From the NCBI GenBank assembly GCA_021613375.1, contig CM038726.1, forward strand, positions 15,986,341 to 16,050,340: DNA of 64,000 nt, written 5' to 3'. Source of the stretch: Megaleporinus macrocephalus (lineage: Eukaryota > Chordata > Actinopteri > Characiformes > Anostomidae). Of this stretch, positions 35,285 to 46,752 are shown piece by piece. Numbering within the stretch: position 1 is the stretch's first letter; each line of letters starts with the position of its first letter. A program made the translations under genes and the position numbers. The notes below the pieces were generated by a model that saw only the letters and a program-made list of their open reading frames with translations, searched no databases and was not told the DNA's origin.

Positions 35285-35403
35285 ATTAGAGCCATCAGTT
35301 AATTATCAAGTCATGTTCAAGACCTTATACAAGCTTAGTGAATCCAGCCCTAATTAGCAACTTCTGTAGCGCCAGATGATAAAAGAATAACATCTGATAA
35401 GGA
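35285..35403 (+). repeat. Duplicated 119-bp segment, copy B
   Basis: Gap-free partner of 32503-32621. It keeps ATTAGAGCCATC, AATTATCAAGTCA, CTTCTGTAGCG and GATAAAAGAATAACATC, but five of six CpG sites of copy A are changed, mostly to CA or TA. It lies between two fragments of the same LTR family. Confidence 0.85.
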
Positions 35404-35433
35404 AACTAATAAGTCCTAATCAACAACAACTAG

Positions 35434-36200
35434 TGTCAGGAAATTGGCCCGGCATAAGAAAAGTGGCACTAAGAATTGTTCTGGGGCCATTTCAAACCAA
35501 ACTCTACACATCTACTGATTCCCTGAACTACATTCCAGCATTGACCTTCACCTGTTTATGACTTTGCTTCTATCTTTTCTATGTAGACTACATCTCAAAA
35601 GTTTGGAATCACAGTGAAATGTTTTTGTTTTCAATGGAGTATCTTCCTTTCTTAACACAACAATGGACTGACGGGTCTCTAAAGAAAGTTGTTTCTTTCT
35701 GGTCATTTTGAGTCGGTCAGCAAGCCATCAACTGCTGATCTTCAGATACTAAACTAACCTAGAATGTTGTTCTCCCTTTTATGCTCACTTATTAGTAGAA
35801 TGTTTTTCAGCTGTGCATCACAATTGAGCAAAAGTGTCCTAACAACCAATTAACCCAATAACTTGGATTGGCGGCCGTACCAGGAGATTTAGACAGAGGA
35901 CTGAGAATTGCAAATATGCAAAATAAACCTCTATACAAAAATAGGTTAAAATACAAACATTTTTATTATTTAATAATCATCTGATACACTTAAATTAATT
36001 GTGAAATGGACAATATTGTTTGTGAATTGCATGAAAATTGCATGAATTACATGAAATGAAATTCTAAAGTGATCCTGAATTTTTGATCGCCTCAATTTTA
36101 ACCTGGCCTGTGTTTTTAACTACTTTTTTGGATTTTGTATATTCCCGCCGTATATTGTCGCTGTCCAATAAACATGCATCTTCGTTTCTCTTGATTTCTG
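35434..36200 (+). repeat. LTR, family L2, copy 2, split by a MITE
   Basis: Starts TGTCAGGAAATTGGCCC. The left half ends near 35582. The right half resumes near 36099 with ACCTGGCCTGTGTTTTTAAC and holds the polyadenylation-type CCAATAAACATGCATC. The insert between the halves is a separate MITE. The right end is not sharply defined. Confidence 0.5.
35583..36098. mobile_element. Tc1-type MITE inserted in LTR family L2
   Basis: The left end has ACATCTCAAAAGTTTGGAATC and the right end AAAGTGATCCTGAATTTTTG, the inverse-type end of a Tc1-like TIR (CAAACTTTTGA class). The interior matches a widespread fish non-autonomous Tc1 element (GGACTGACGGGTCTCTAA, CAACTGCTGATCTTCAG). No coding capacity. It splits the LTR, so it is the younger insertion. 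Confidence 0.65.
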
Positions 36201-36245
36201 TTTTTTAATCAATTACATGCAACAGCTGTGGTTTACATTGTGGGA

Positions 36246-36445
36246 ACACTTTATGATGAATGGACTAATAGAAATGCTCCAAAATGGCTTGAAATATATT
36301 CTGGTTCCATTGACTTACATTGAAAGTAAAGTCAGTTTTTGTTCTCTTCTGTAACGTTGCCATTTTGGTGAAACTTTTTTTATTATTATTGGACAGCAGC
36401 AATATAAAGCTCACCTTTTCTCTAATATCTGTGTGCGTTTGATCA
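36246..36445 (+). repeat. Dispersed repeat X, copy 2
   Basis: GATGAATGGACTAATAGAAA, TTGACTTACATTGAAAGTAA and ATTGGACAGCAGCAATA match copies at 12.3, 53.0 and 60.4 kb. Confidence 0.65.
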
Positions 36446-37119
36446 GTTGCAGCCATGTTACAGAACGTTGCATGCCTACTCAGTTTATCAGTTTATCACA
36501 TAAGCTCAAAAGCTGGTCATAAAAAGTCACTTAAAGCCTTATAGTCCCTTCAGTCAGAACAAGACAAGCCACACTTATTGATTCATGTACGGCAGCCAAG
36601 AAAAGTCCAGACTCCACAGATTGTTTTAGACCAATTTTGAGACAATATCACAAATTGAGAGACTAGTTTAAAACAAATGGTATTTTTTCAAATTGGATCC
36701 AGCACTTTGTGCTCCTACTAAGAATAAGAATAAAAAAAACTCAGTACATCTGATGCTTGGACTCCTAATGAATTCAGAATGTAGAACAATTGGGGTTGTC
36801 TTGATACTCTGAGCTTTGTTTAGGTGTGTTAAGCAGAATGCCCTGTATATAACTTTACATTTACTTTGGAGATTAATAAAGGACTTTTTCATGTCATGTC
36901 TGTAGGACAGTCTGTGTATAACTTTGGGATTGCTTTGAGGCTTAATTAAAGCTACATGTAAGTTTTGTTGGTATAGAACTATTGGATTAGGCCTGAATAG
37001 GATGGGCATATGGCTTTTGCAGTGATTGTTATGGTACCAAAATGGAAAGGTAGTTAACTTCTTACCTTCATTTTCAAGAGATCATGACTGTCAGCGAGTT
37101 AGTGCAGTTAAAAAACAAA
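36446..37119. other. Intergenic DNA, nothing recognised
   Basis: The 113-codon minus ORF (36668-37009) contains internally repeated serine/lysine-rich phrases but no recognisable domain. Confidence 0.4.
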
Positions 37120-37335
37120 TGAATAATGCATCACCAATTTTCGTTCCCACCCGTACCTGTTCAGGACCCATTATTCGTTCATGCCGAATAATGGCTTAAT
37201 GAAGCCTTAATTCAGATCATTGCTCAGTTGACCAGTTAACTGGCTAACAAATGTGTTGAAAAACGAATGTGCCAGTTTCTGTTTCCACTGTGAAAACTTT
37301 TCTCTGCTTTCTCCAACACATTGTTTCCAGCTTTT
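37120..37335. promoter_or_regulatory. Candidate conserved noncoding block with perfect hairpin
   Basis: Complex sequence with GGCTTAATGAAGCC and AGATCATTGCTCAGTTGACC. It includes a perfect 10-bp inverted repeat, CCATTATTCG (37168-37177) and CGAATAATGG (37185-37194), separated by 7 nt. No ORF. The regulatory role is a guess from composition. Confidence 0.35.
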
Positions 37336-37929
37336 GCACACTGAATATAGTCTAGCTGAGTTCATGAGTGCTCTGGTAATATTAAGTCTCTTGGCAGGAA
37401 GTTAACTATTAAGAGGGGCCACATTCTGTGTAACCTGAATTAATTTGCTTACCAAATAAGGCAGGGTGTCAAACTGGGCAAATGTACCGTACCCTTAGCA
37501 TTCTTAAAGGTCCAGAGCCAAGAACGTACTCCATTTATTTCTCATCCCCATTATTTTCTTTTTTTGGCAAAGATACATTTCTGAATAAAATACTACAAAG
37601 TTTTATTAGCCATTATTCAACAGTAAGCAAATATTATAAAGCAATATGATTCAACTGACTGTCAGACTACATGTATTGATTTATTGTGTGGGTATTAAAT
37701 TAGGGTCATGTAGGTTTGTAGACGCTTGAATCAGTGCTTATAGATCATAATCTTCTATTATATTCTATTTACAGTTTGTCCCAGTAAACATGCATGTACA
37801 TATACACATAAGGACACCCTTATGACATAAGCGTCAAATGTTACATTATATTTTCTATGAAGTATATATTATGCAGTAAGGTTTTTTTTGTCATTTTGCC
37901 AATTTAACTTTTTTGACCAGTATAATTGT
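37336..37929. other. AT-rich intergenic DNA
   Basis: Nothing recognised. Confidence 0.4.
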
Positions 37930-39440
37930 GTTTAATTTAAATGTCAGTAAATGCTTACAAATTACCTGTAAATAGCTTCCAAAAAGCTACATTAAAAAGA
38001 TAATTGTTAATACATTTGCTGGGCTATAAATAAAGTAGAACTTGCTTATTCTTAATCACAAGTGTTGTTAGTATTTGCTTACAAATAATCGTTCTAGGTT
38101 TTAAACTGTTAAGCATGGACATTAGTTTCATAGCAAAATTTAAGAAAACATTAAGTTTGTGAATGATTATTGTGAATGTTATTGTAAACTGTATTTTATA
38201 TTTAAATTAGTTTATTAAATTAGTGTCAACAATTTATGTAATGTGACCATTTACAAGCATTTACTACCGTATATACAATAATTGTGAATTCAGACAATCA
38301 TTACCTCCACATATTTCTTAAATGGGAATTCCACCTATTTTTTAAAACCTTTGACTTAGGTTACACTGCAAAGATGGAATTGTGCACTCGGTGTGATTTG
38401 AAGATTTCCCAAAGGTCGCCATCTCTACAACTCAAATACTGTCATTATGGTTAACTATATTGTTATTCTTGGTATATTATTCTTGTCTTTTATTATTATT
38501 ATTTTTATTTTTTGCAGGATTTTCGCCTTGTAACTCGTCCTGCAGCTTTCAACATAGTAACTCTGTTCCAACTCCAGCTTGTCCAGTATAATTGTGTGCT
38601 TCTGGCTTGTATACAGCTTTTTGATGGGTTTTTTTTATGGGAAATTTTTCCCATAGAGAATGAATGAGATGGAAATTTACATGCTGATTTAAGGTACTTC
38701 CACTCAACTGACAAACACCGTTTCACATACACTGACTCAGGGCAGACCCCCGACCTCGACTGTAGTGTTGGTTCGACACGCACTTGTCTGTTTGTTGTTT
38801 TATTCATCCCTCTTTTTTTCCCCCCATAAAGTCCCATTAATTTTCAAGCTCAGCCAAACATTAGGATTTCGCTCAACCTACAGCCACCAAACTTCATCTA
38901 CTCACTCAGCTCAAATCCACAGACATACTGAGCCACACTCCTCTATTTGTCGTTTACTGATCCCTCAGTCCTTCCATAGGGTCACACTCATTTTCGCCCA
39001 AACCAAAGCATCATGGTTTCGTTTGGCCTGCAGCCATAAAACTGCATATACTTACATATACTTACAATAGCAGAAAGTTCTTTCTGGACTCCAACGCCAT
39101 CTGTGCATCCCCACACAATGAATAGATCAAAACAAATATGTTAATGAGACATTTTACAGCCAAAACTTCATGACAAAACTACAGTGAAACAATGCCTCAG
39201 GCATCAGGCATTATATTTCTAACCAGTTTGTGTAATAATTGCCTGTAAGGGAGCGTTTACAGGTGTATATCACCACCTTTTTGAACAGCTCTAAAGTAGC
39301 TTTAAAGTTTTTCTACAACAGAACCTTTCACACAAAACCACTCTAAATGACTTTGTTTAAAATGTATCCATTTAATTATGTAGAAATAAAATAAATGTCA
39401 TATATAGACTTTTCAGGTACGCTTTTAAACGACCCAAACA
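37930..39440 (+). repeat. Diverged segmental duplication, copy A (with insert)
   Basis: 37930-38285 aligns with 41065-41396 (ACCTGTAAATAGCTTCCAAA, AAACTGTTA.GCATGGACAT, TAATGTGACCATTTAC). 39069-39440 aligns with about 41585-41960 (GCCATCTGTGC, ACAATGCCTCAGGCATCAGG, TTTAATTATGTAGAAATAAA). Order and orientation are the same. Copy A contains an extra ~600 bp (about 38460-39068) absent from copy B. Confidence 0.8.
38460..39068. mobile_element. Insert in duplication copy A, unclassified
   Basis: Absent from copy B. It contains two diverged tandem units of about 165 bp (around 38826-38900 and 38985-39068: AAACATTAGGATTTCGCT/AAGCATCATGGTTTCGTT, CTACAGCCACCAAACTTCAT). ORFs of 101-110 codons occur on both strands but show no domain. 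Probably a repeat element of unknown class. Confidence 0.45.
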
Positions 39441-41064
39441 GTTGTTTGGCACTGCATTTTAATGTTACATGTTGACCCCTGTGTTACATCAATGTTCCCT
39501 TAAACATCACTTAATAAATGTTTGAGGACTAAAGAAACTCATTGATCCAGTTAGCAAAGAGTTAATTTTTGCAAATCTTCTGCTAAGTCTGCAAAACCAC
39601 ACCACTTCTTGTGGTCCACTTTTTAATGCACCACACGCTCTTAGTGTGGGACAGGTCTGATTACAGATCTGATTATGCAGCCATGCTGTTGTAGCACACG
39701 CAGAGGGTGGCTTGTTGCTATCGTGGATGTCCTTGAAAAGACATTCCTTCCAATTGCCCCTCGAGGAACATTGTACCAGCAGCCAGAACATGCATCAAAA
39801 GGGGCTGTTTGTTGAAACTGGCGAACATTCTGTCTTTCTGTAGTAAATCACAGAGATCATATTGCGTTGACACTACATCCATCCACTTCCAACAAGCACG
39901 GAGCAAGCAGGTACTGAAGTCAAGCAATATTCTCTCCGCGCTCATAGAGAAGCTGCAGCTCCTTAATGTATTCTTCAAACACACAGATCACAGATCAGCT
40001 CAGTTGGTGCTATCAGAAAGAGTGAAAGAGTGTGCTAGCTGACAGAATCTCATGGTCATAGGTATATCAGACATATTATATTTTCACACTTTCATTACTT
40101 TCCATTTAAAGCCAGAATTACACAAACTAGGAAGTAAAGAGAGAACTGTCGATTGGAAGGTTTAACTGGTAAGAATCATCTCACTGGCCTTCAGTTTTAT
40201 CTACAGGGTGAGAAGCTGAGGGAGATAAAGTAGCATGATTGACACTATATGAGCTTTTCACTGAAATTAACTGACTGTAAACAACCATAAATGGAAAAAA
40301 AAACAATATGCAGTCATTGTTTCTGAAAACTGAAGAACATACACTCTCGCACTCTCACTACAGAGTACAGCTGTCCTTTCAGCTGGCTGTATTAGCTTAA
40401 CCTTTTATATTTGCCTCACTTTAAAACAAAGAAAAACCAAAGAGGGAACACAAAAGAATAAAATCCTATTGAAGAGTAAAAACCTACTACCCATAATTTA
40501 CCACAAATCCACATTTTAGCTGGATATGTTCACTTTGTTATATGACTAACTGTTTCACTCTCTATATTATATATTTTACATAAGTGTGAGCTTTTGACTA
40601 AAATCCAGTCCTCAGCTTCTGCGATTGCTGACTACATTTTTTACTTTGCTAAGCAAGTAACACCTGAGACCCCCCCCCCCCCCCCCCAAATCTGGTTTGA
40701 CTGACTGAGCCAGGGGTCCAATGTTTTACACTATGTTAGAATATCTTTGGTAGCACAATGGACTGAAACAGAGCATAATCAGCGCCTCCCCCAGCTCTCA
40801 CCCTGCTACAACAGTTTACTGTAAATTCAGAGAAGCCATAGAGCGATTGAATAACGAAGAATCATATGTCCAACCATATGTCCAAGCTAAGAGCCGTTGG
40901 GATACAGTTGTTTTTAAAAGTAGTGGACAAAGCAAACAAAGCCTGTGCTTGAGTGAAAGTAAAGAGATCGTCGCTGTGTACAGAAAAACATTAATATCAA
41001 TTTTTGTCCATTTTTATTTGTCTACCCCATTAGAACACATTTGAGTTCTGATTCCATTAACATT
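39441..41064. other. DNA between the two duplication copies
   Basis: A C18 run lies at 40670-40687. Two overlapping minus-strand ORFs (94 and 88 codons, 39507-39984) show ATTTGTTGAAACTGGCGAAC-type sequence but no recognisable domain. No gene identified. Confidence 0.4.
40670..40687. repeat. Poly-C run (18 C)
   Basis: An uninterrupted C18. Confidence 0.95.
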
Positions 41065-41965
41065 GAAAATGTTCACCTGTAAATAGCTTCCAAAAATAGC
41101 TACATGAAAAAGATCATTGTTAATAAATTTGCTAGACCATTAATAAAGTGGAGCTTATTTATTCCTAATAACAATTGCCTTTAGTATATGCTTACAAAGG
41201 CATAGGTTATAAACTGTTAGGCATGGACATGCACCTAGTCTTATAGCAGAATGTAAGAAAACATTATCCATGTAAATTATTATTGTGAATTTTTGTTGTT
41301 GTACACTGTATATTACTGTAAAATTAGTTTTCAAGTGTCAACAGTTTATATAATGTGACTATTTACTAGCATTTACTAGCACATATACAATCATTTTAAT
41401 TTCACCAATTGCGCCAATAGTTAATTATGGTGTAGAAACCTACCCATTCAGGTTTCTTTACAGAGGTGTTGATAAAACCCAGGGATCACCATGTCTGCAA
41501 CCTAAATACAGTAATTTTCCGACTATCCATAATGACTAAAAAAACCTATGCATGTCTTCTGAGTTTTATATATAGTGTTTATAGTAAAATGATAGCAAAA
41601 AAAAGTTTTCTTTAGGAACTCCAAAGCCATCTGTGCGAAATAAATACGTTAACCAAACATTTTACATATAAAACAATGCCTCAGGCATCAGGCAGCATAT
41701 TCATAACCACTAATTGTCAATGAGGGAGCTTTTAGAACTGTATGTCTGGTTTCTATCACCACCACTGTGAACAATTCTCCATAGAGAATCTCCATAGAAA
41801 CTCCATAGAGTTTCACTAGAATGGAGCATTTTACACAAAACCACTTTAAATGACTTTGTTTACAATATAACCATTTAATTATGTAGAAATAAAAAAATGT
41901 GGACTTTCCCTTCAACATGTCTGTGAAAGACTTTTCAGTTATGCTTTTAAACGATGCATTTCATG
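41065..41965 (+). repeat. Diverged segmental duplication, copy B
   Basis: Partner of 37930-39440, in the same orientation about 3.1 kb downstream, without the ~600-bp insert. It contains a small local triplication of CTCCATAGA words near 41780-41812. Confidence 0.8.
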
Positions 41966-42889
41966 GAAAACTAAATTTGCCTTTAAAGTGAAGACATTGT
42001 TTCAACATTTACTATTCACTCCTACTCTATGCTCATATATGAAAACTATGCTGTATTGACACCTTGTTAGAATTCATGGCTTCTATTACGTCACAGGAAC
42101 AAATTCATTTACATATATCCATGTGTTTAGCCTACAGCAGTTCTGTGCCATCCACTAAACAATTCATATATAATTAAACAAACAGTTAATAGTTAATTTA
42201 GGGAACACCTTTTACATATATACTATAAATACATACATACATACCTGCTTTCTAATAAATTATATGGGTCTCTTCACTTAGACACAATTACTTGATTTAT
42301 AATAAATTTATGGATAATTGTTAATAAGTTAAGAGATGGACCTTAAAATAAAGTGATGTTGAAACAAGTATTTAACCACAGCAATGCTGGACATGTGCTT
42401 TGTTATTGTTCACTACTGATTGTACTGATTGAGTTTATCTGACACCTATGAGGTATCAATGGCTCCTCACTGCATGTTATATTTCAAAGTGCTCTATGCA
42501 AGTAGCTTCTTCTTGAGATGTACTGCTCAGATGTAGTGTTTGGTATTGAATTCAAATCTTGGACGTGTCAACCCTTGAGAGCTTGCCTACTTAGAAGATG
42601 AATTGAATGAAAAAAAAAAAAGTATCACTGTAGAGTGCACATTCTTAACAGCAGATGCAGAAACATTCCACAGTAAGAGCAACCTACACTACGAGGTGTT
42701 CTGGTGCTTAAGATCTGTTTTATTTCCTTCTCTTTTTAGAGATTTAGAACAACAATCCTAATCTCACAAGTAATCCTCATTATGACCATATGCTGCAGTC
42801 TGAGGTCCCCTGTGTTGAGGATTAAGCTGTTTTTTCAGGGTTGTGGATTTACTCCTTATGTTTTAAGAATCTGTTTCAGTATAAAGACT
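41966..42889. other. AT-rich intergenic DNA
   Basis: A short (ATAC)n at about 42228-42246 and an A-run near 42610. Nothing else recognised. Confidence 0.45.
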
Positions 42890-43370
42890 GCAAATTCTGA
42901 AGAACTATGAAAGATGCAGTAAGCAATGTTGATCCAGCACATGTCAAATTTGGCTAATATCTTCTCGCACCCCGCTAGCTGGACAAAAACACAGTCCTGG
43001 CTCTGTAAATGGGAAACAAAACAAAGTGGCCTGAGTAGAGTCACGCAACACGTCTTATAGCCAATCAGAAACGGGGCGTTTGTGCTCTTGCATAGGACAG
43101 GGTAAGGAAGGGGCGAGTGGCTACTTCCTTAACTTGCCAAGAAGGAAAAACAGCCAAGAAACAGCCAAAGAGGAGAAAATAACAAAGACTGAGAAAGTTC
43201 TTAGGTCAGTTAAGGGGGAAGAGCAAAGAGTTAAGATCAGTGAGGCATTTCCACAGTGGAGAGACTTATGAGAGTTGACAAGGCTGGCGTTGGCTTCTTA
43301 TTCACCAACTTCCTGTTCAAATATTCCTGCAACATTTAGAGCAAAATTTCTGTTTATTTGCTGTTTGACA
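42890..43370. mobile_element. Probable MITE (GCAGTAAGC / CCAATCAGAAACGGGGCG type)
   Basis: GATGCAGTAAGCAATGTTGA, CACCCCGCTAGCTGG, CTGGCTCTGTAAATGGGAAA, CCAATCAGAAACGGGGCG and TTCAAATATTCCTGCAACAT are in the order of a common fish non-autonomous element. No clear TIR or duplication. The 63-codon ORF inside is incidental. Confidence 0.45.
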
Positions 43371-44610
43371 AACCAAAAATGTAAGTCATGTGATTTTGAC
43401 TAAACCACATTTTAAGTTTTTTTTTTTTTGTTATTATTTCTTGTTATTATTTTATTCCCCAGTATGTCACCACAGCAAACAAACAGTAACTGTCAAAATC
43501 TACACAGGTTTGTTTGTGTGTTGTTGTTATCATTGTTTTTATTTAGTTTTTTTGAAAACTAATAAAATATGGAATATTAAGTAAATCCTTGAGAAGCATT
43601 TTATCCTATTCGTGATAAGAGGACATTTTTCACATATTACTAATCACCAGTTCCTAAGACTTGCTTTAAATAGCAGCTAATTATTAACATTCTTCAACAA
43701 TACAAAAACAGCAAATGGCTATGTTACATACCTTCTGTAATATAAAAGTGGACCTGAAATTGGTTTGGTCAAATTTGAAAGTCTACATCAAGTTCTAAAC
43801 CACTGTTCCTAAATAACTTCAGTTAGCAACCAAACTACTATTATACAATTCAACTTATGAAAAGCATTAAATTAATCAGACATATATATATGGAAAAGTA
43901 AGCTAACACTGATGTTGTAAAGTTTTCTGTCTCTATCTGTAACACAGAAGGTTTCTACTTCCTTTGGTGGAAGGAGCTGCCAGTGTAAAAGCACCTTTTT
44001 ATTCAGCATATCTTTGCTTTTCCTTTTTTCTTTATTTTGCAAAACTGTTGAATTAAAGCAATAGAACACTATGTGGTCATGTGCTATTGTGAATAATATC
44101 ACCGCTGTGATCTGCAGTACCCGCCTGTGGAGTGGTATTAGCGATTGCACGCTCCTTTTTCTGTTTCATTGCCAAAATAAAAGCTGTGTTGCATATGCTG
44201 TTATGAACTATTTAATTATTATTATTTTTAGCCAATTGTTAATTTCTTCATACAAATGCTGTATATTCCTGTAGAACTACATCTTTATCTCTTTCTCTAT
44301 ATGCCAGATAGTCATGTGACATCCAGGCCATGAGTCTTTAGATTAAATTTAAATTTAATCTTTTTATTACATGTAGGCAGGGCATTGCACAAAAGAAAAC
44401 CTTACTTTATACCTGATCGGTTCAGCACAGCTTCAAATAATGAACGTTTTATTATAGAAAAAGGATCATTCTAAAGCACAGAACTGAAGCTCTGCAGGCA
44501 GTTAATGCAGCATTTAAGGGAAAGAAGGAAAAAAAAACTTGGTTATTCTGTAGTTTGCACTGCACGTATGCTGGCTAGGTAACACAGTAGCTACCCAGCA
44601 GGCACTGTGC
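43371..44610. other. AT-rich intergenic DNA
   Basis: Two ORFs (64 and 92 codons) with no recognisable domain. Short palindromic AAATTTAAATTTAA near 44345. Nothing else seen. Confidence 0.4.
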
Positions 44611-45097
44611 GTCAATTTGATGTCAGAATAGACTGATTTTCATTTTCAATCAAAATTTTACTTCAGTTCAACTTTGTAAGTTGATGTCAAGCCAGCGATG
44701 GGTTTCAGCCTCAAACGGATCTATTGCATTGCTTTAACAGTGGATGTTAGTGAACGTTTAATGTGTACAGAAGTTCTTTATGACAAACTAAAACCCTAAT
44801 AAATATAATACGGATCTCAGGATATGCGACCAAATTTGACATTGAAAGACATTCCCAATAGGGATGTAACAATTTTTTATTTCAATCTTAATTTAACTCT
44901 AGTTCCAGTTCAACATTGTAAGTTGATGTCAAGCCAACATTGGGTTTCGGCATCAAACAGATTTTCATTTTCAACTCAAGTCAGAAAAATGTTTAAAGGA
45001 AGGTGGTTTTTAAGTAGTGTTGAAATGTTTCTATACAGTAGTAAAGGCTATCATCTGGAAAGGGTTTCACATAGACTTTTGGGAAGGGGTAACTGTA

Positions 45098-45108
45098 TAT
45101 GTATATAT

Positions 45109-45139
<31 letters not shown>

Positions 45140-45141
45140 TT
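45098..45141. repeat. (TTTA)n microsatellite
   Basis: About ten TTTA units. Confidence 0.95.
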
Positions 45142-46049
45142 AAATTGCTTCAACTTTGGTTGTTAGTGGATGGTGCTTTAAAGTGTACAAACATTTAGTC
45201 CTTATAATTATAATAAAAATAATAAGAATCTCAGGAGATGCAATCAAATTTGACATTGAAAGACATCCCTAATAGGGATGTAAGAATTTTTTTATTTTCA
45301 ACCAAAATTCAACTTATGTCAAGCCAACATTGGGTTTCAGTGTCAAACAGATTTTCATTTTCAACCAAAGTTAGAGGAATGTGGTTTAAAGGAAGGTGAT
45401 TTTTAACTAGTCCTGAAATATTTGAAGGAAATGTTTGATAGCAGTTCTAACTAATACTGCAACTTCAGTTATTCTATTATGCAATTATGTTCTATGTATT
45501 AACTTCTAGGTCTAATATTTTGACCAAGCAGACCAGAATACCCACATTTCCTACATTAGATGTGCTGTGTGTCAGACTGCCTGTTAAGATGTCCCCCCGT
45601 TCAAACAAGACAATGTTGTTGATAATGTAGGCTGTAATTGTAATGGCAGCTCTAGTGATTTAAAAAGTGTACTCTTTCTGCTCGATTCAGCTAGATTGAG
45701 CTATAACCATAGCTATAAAAGCAATTGCACTAGCTAAAATACTTCCAAGCATGCTAGCCAACCACTTGAAATAGTTTTTTCCTCTTTTTTTAAAACACTA
45801 TACATACTGCATGTAGCCCTTTAGTTCTGTCCTTTATATTAAAGACTTTACTAAAATGAAATATCAATGTTTGCCAATGCTATATTGAGTATGACATGCA
45901 GGTCCTCAGCACTGCTATACACTATATTCACAGCATTTAATAGATGTTGGGAGTTGAGTGTAAAAATGACTTACTGAACAACTGAAACATATTGCTGGAC
46001 ACCTCTGGACGTTATACTCCAATGGGCACCATAGGATATCGATCATGTT

Positions 46050-46305
46050 TTAGATATAATTCATGTGTTTGAAAATTCATGATTCCACAGATTTTTACAC
46101 AGGCCCCAGGAAAGCAGCCACAAAGCATCCATATTTTAGAAAATATTCTCTTTGGTATATGCCCCCTTGCTCTTACAGCAAACATACCTGAGGTTACTGT
46201 GGCCAGAAAGTTCAATTTCAGTCCCATTTGACCACAGCGTCCACTTACAGAGCCCATCACCCACTCCCAGACCCTGCACTTTGTTCCTATACAGCAGTAA
46301 GGGCT
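46050..46305 (-). pseudogene. Tc1-like transposase fragment
   Basis: On the minus strand one frame reads LWSNGTEIELSGHSNLRY, then CCKSKGAYTKENI, the region around the first catalytic aspartate (WSDGT) of Tc1 transposases, with D changed to N. A further frame continues WMLCGCF-like residues after the GGG-IM-WGC position. Stops and frameshifts make it non-functional. The 117-codon ORF annotated by frame (46012-46365) is a different, uninformative frame. Confidence 0.6.
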
Positions 46306-46752
46306 GTCATCTGGAAAGGCTTTCACATGATGACTTTTAGCAAGGGATAACCCCAAGATGGACACAGTTCTGACATTTCTTTTACTTTCAAGTCTGAGAT
46401 TTATTTATTTATTATTATTTTATATTGCTCCAACAGTGGATGTTAGCAGACCTGGCTTTAAGGCTCACATAAGTTCCTTATGACAAACCAAAACCCTAAT
46501 ATATATAATATCATTTAATAGGGATCTTGTTGGATGCAACCAAATTTGACATTAAAAGACATTCCTAATAGGAATTTAACAATCCATTAACCTGCGTTGA
46601 TGTGTTGATCAAATGGCAAATTATGTCATCGATTTAATGCATAAACATTGATGCATTTTCATCTCGTTTTAACATTACCTGCATCATTTGCATCTTGTAT
46701 GCTCTCACGCTGTAGACGGCAGCAGTTCACATCAGATGCGATGTAGCATGAG

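Larger units (their letters stand above)
44611..46590 (+). repeat. Cluster of diverged repeat modules
   Basis: One ~150-bp module (AACAGTGGATGTTAG, CAAATTTGACATTGAAAGAC, AATAGGGATGTAA) occurs at about 44728, 45143 and 46422. A second (GATGTCAAGCCAACATTGGG, CAGATTTTCATTTTCAAC) occurs at about 44680, 44925 and 45313. A third (CTATACAGTAGTAAAGGC, ATCATCTGGAAAGG) occurs at about 45031 and 46287. Module order repeats, so this is a tandem-like array of one element with deletions. The third module abuts a Tc1-like transposase fragment, suggesting a Tc1-type origin. Confidence 0.65.
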
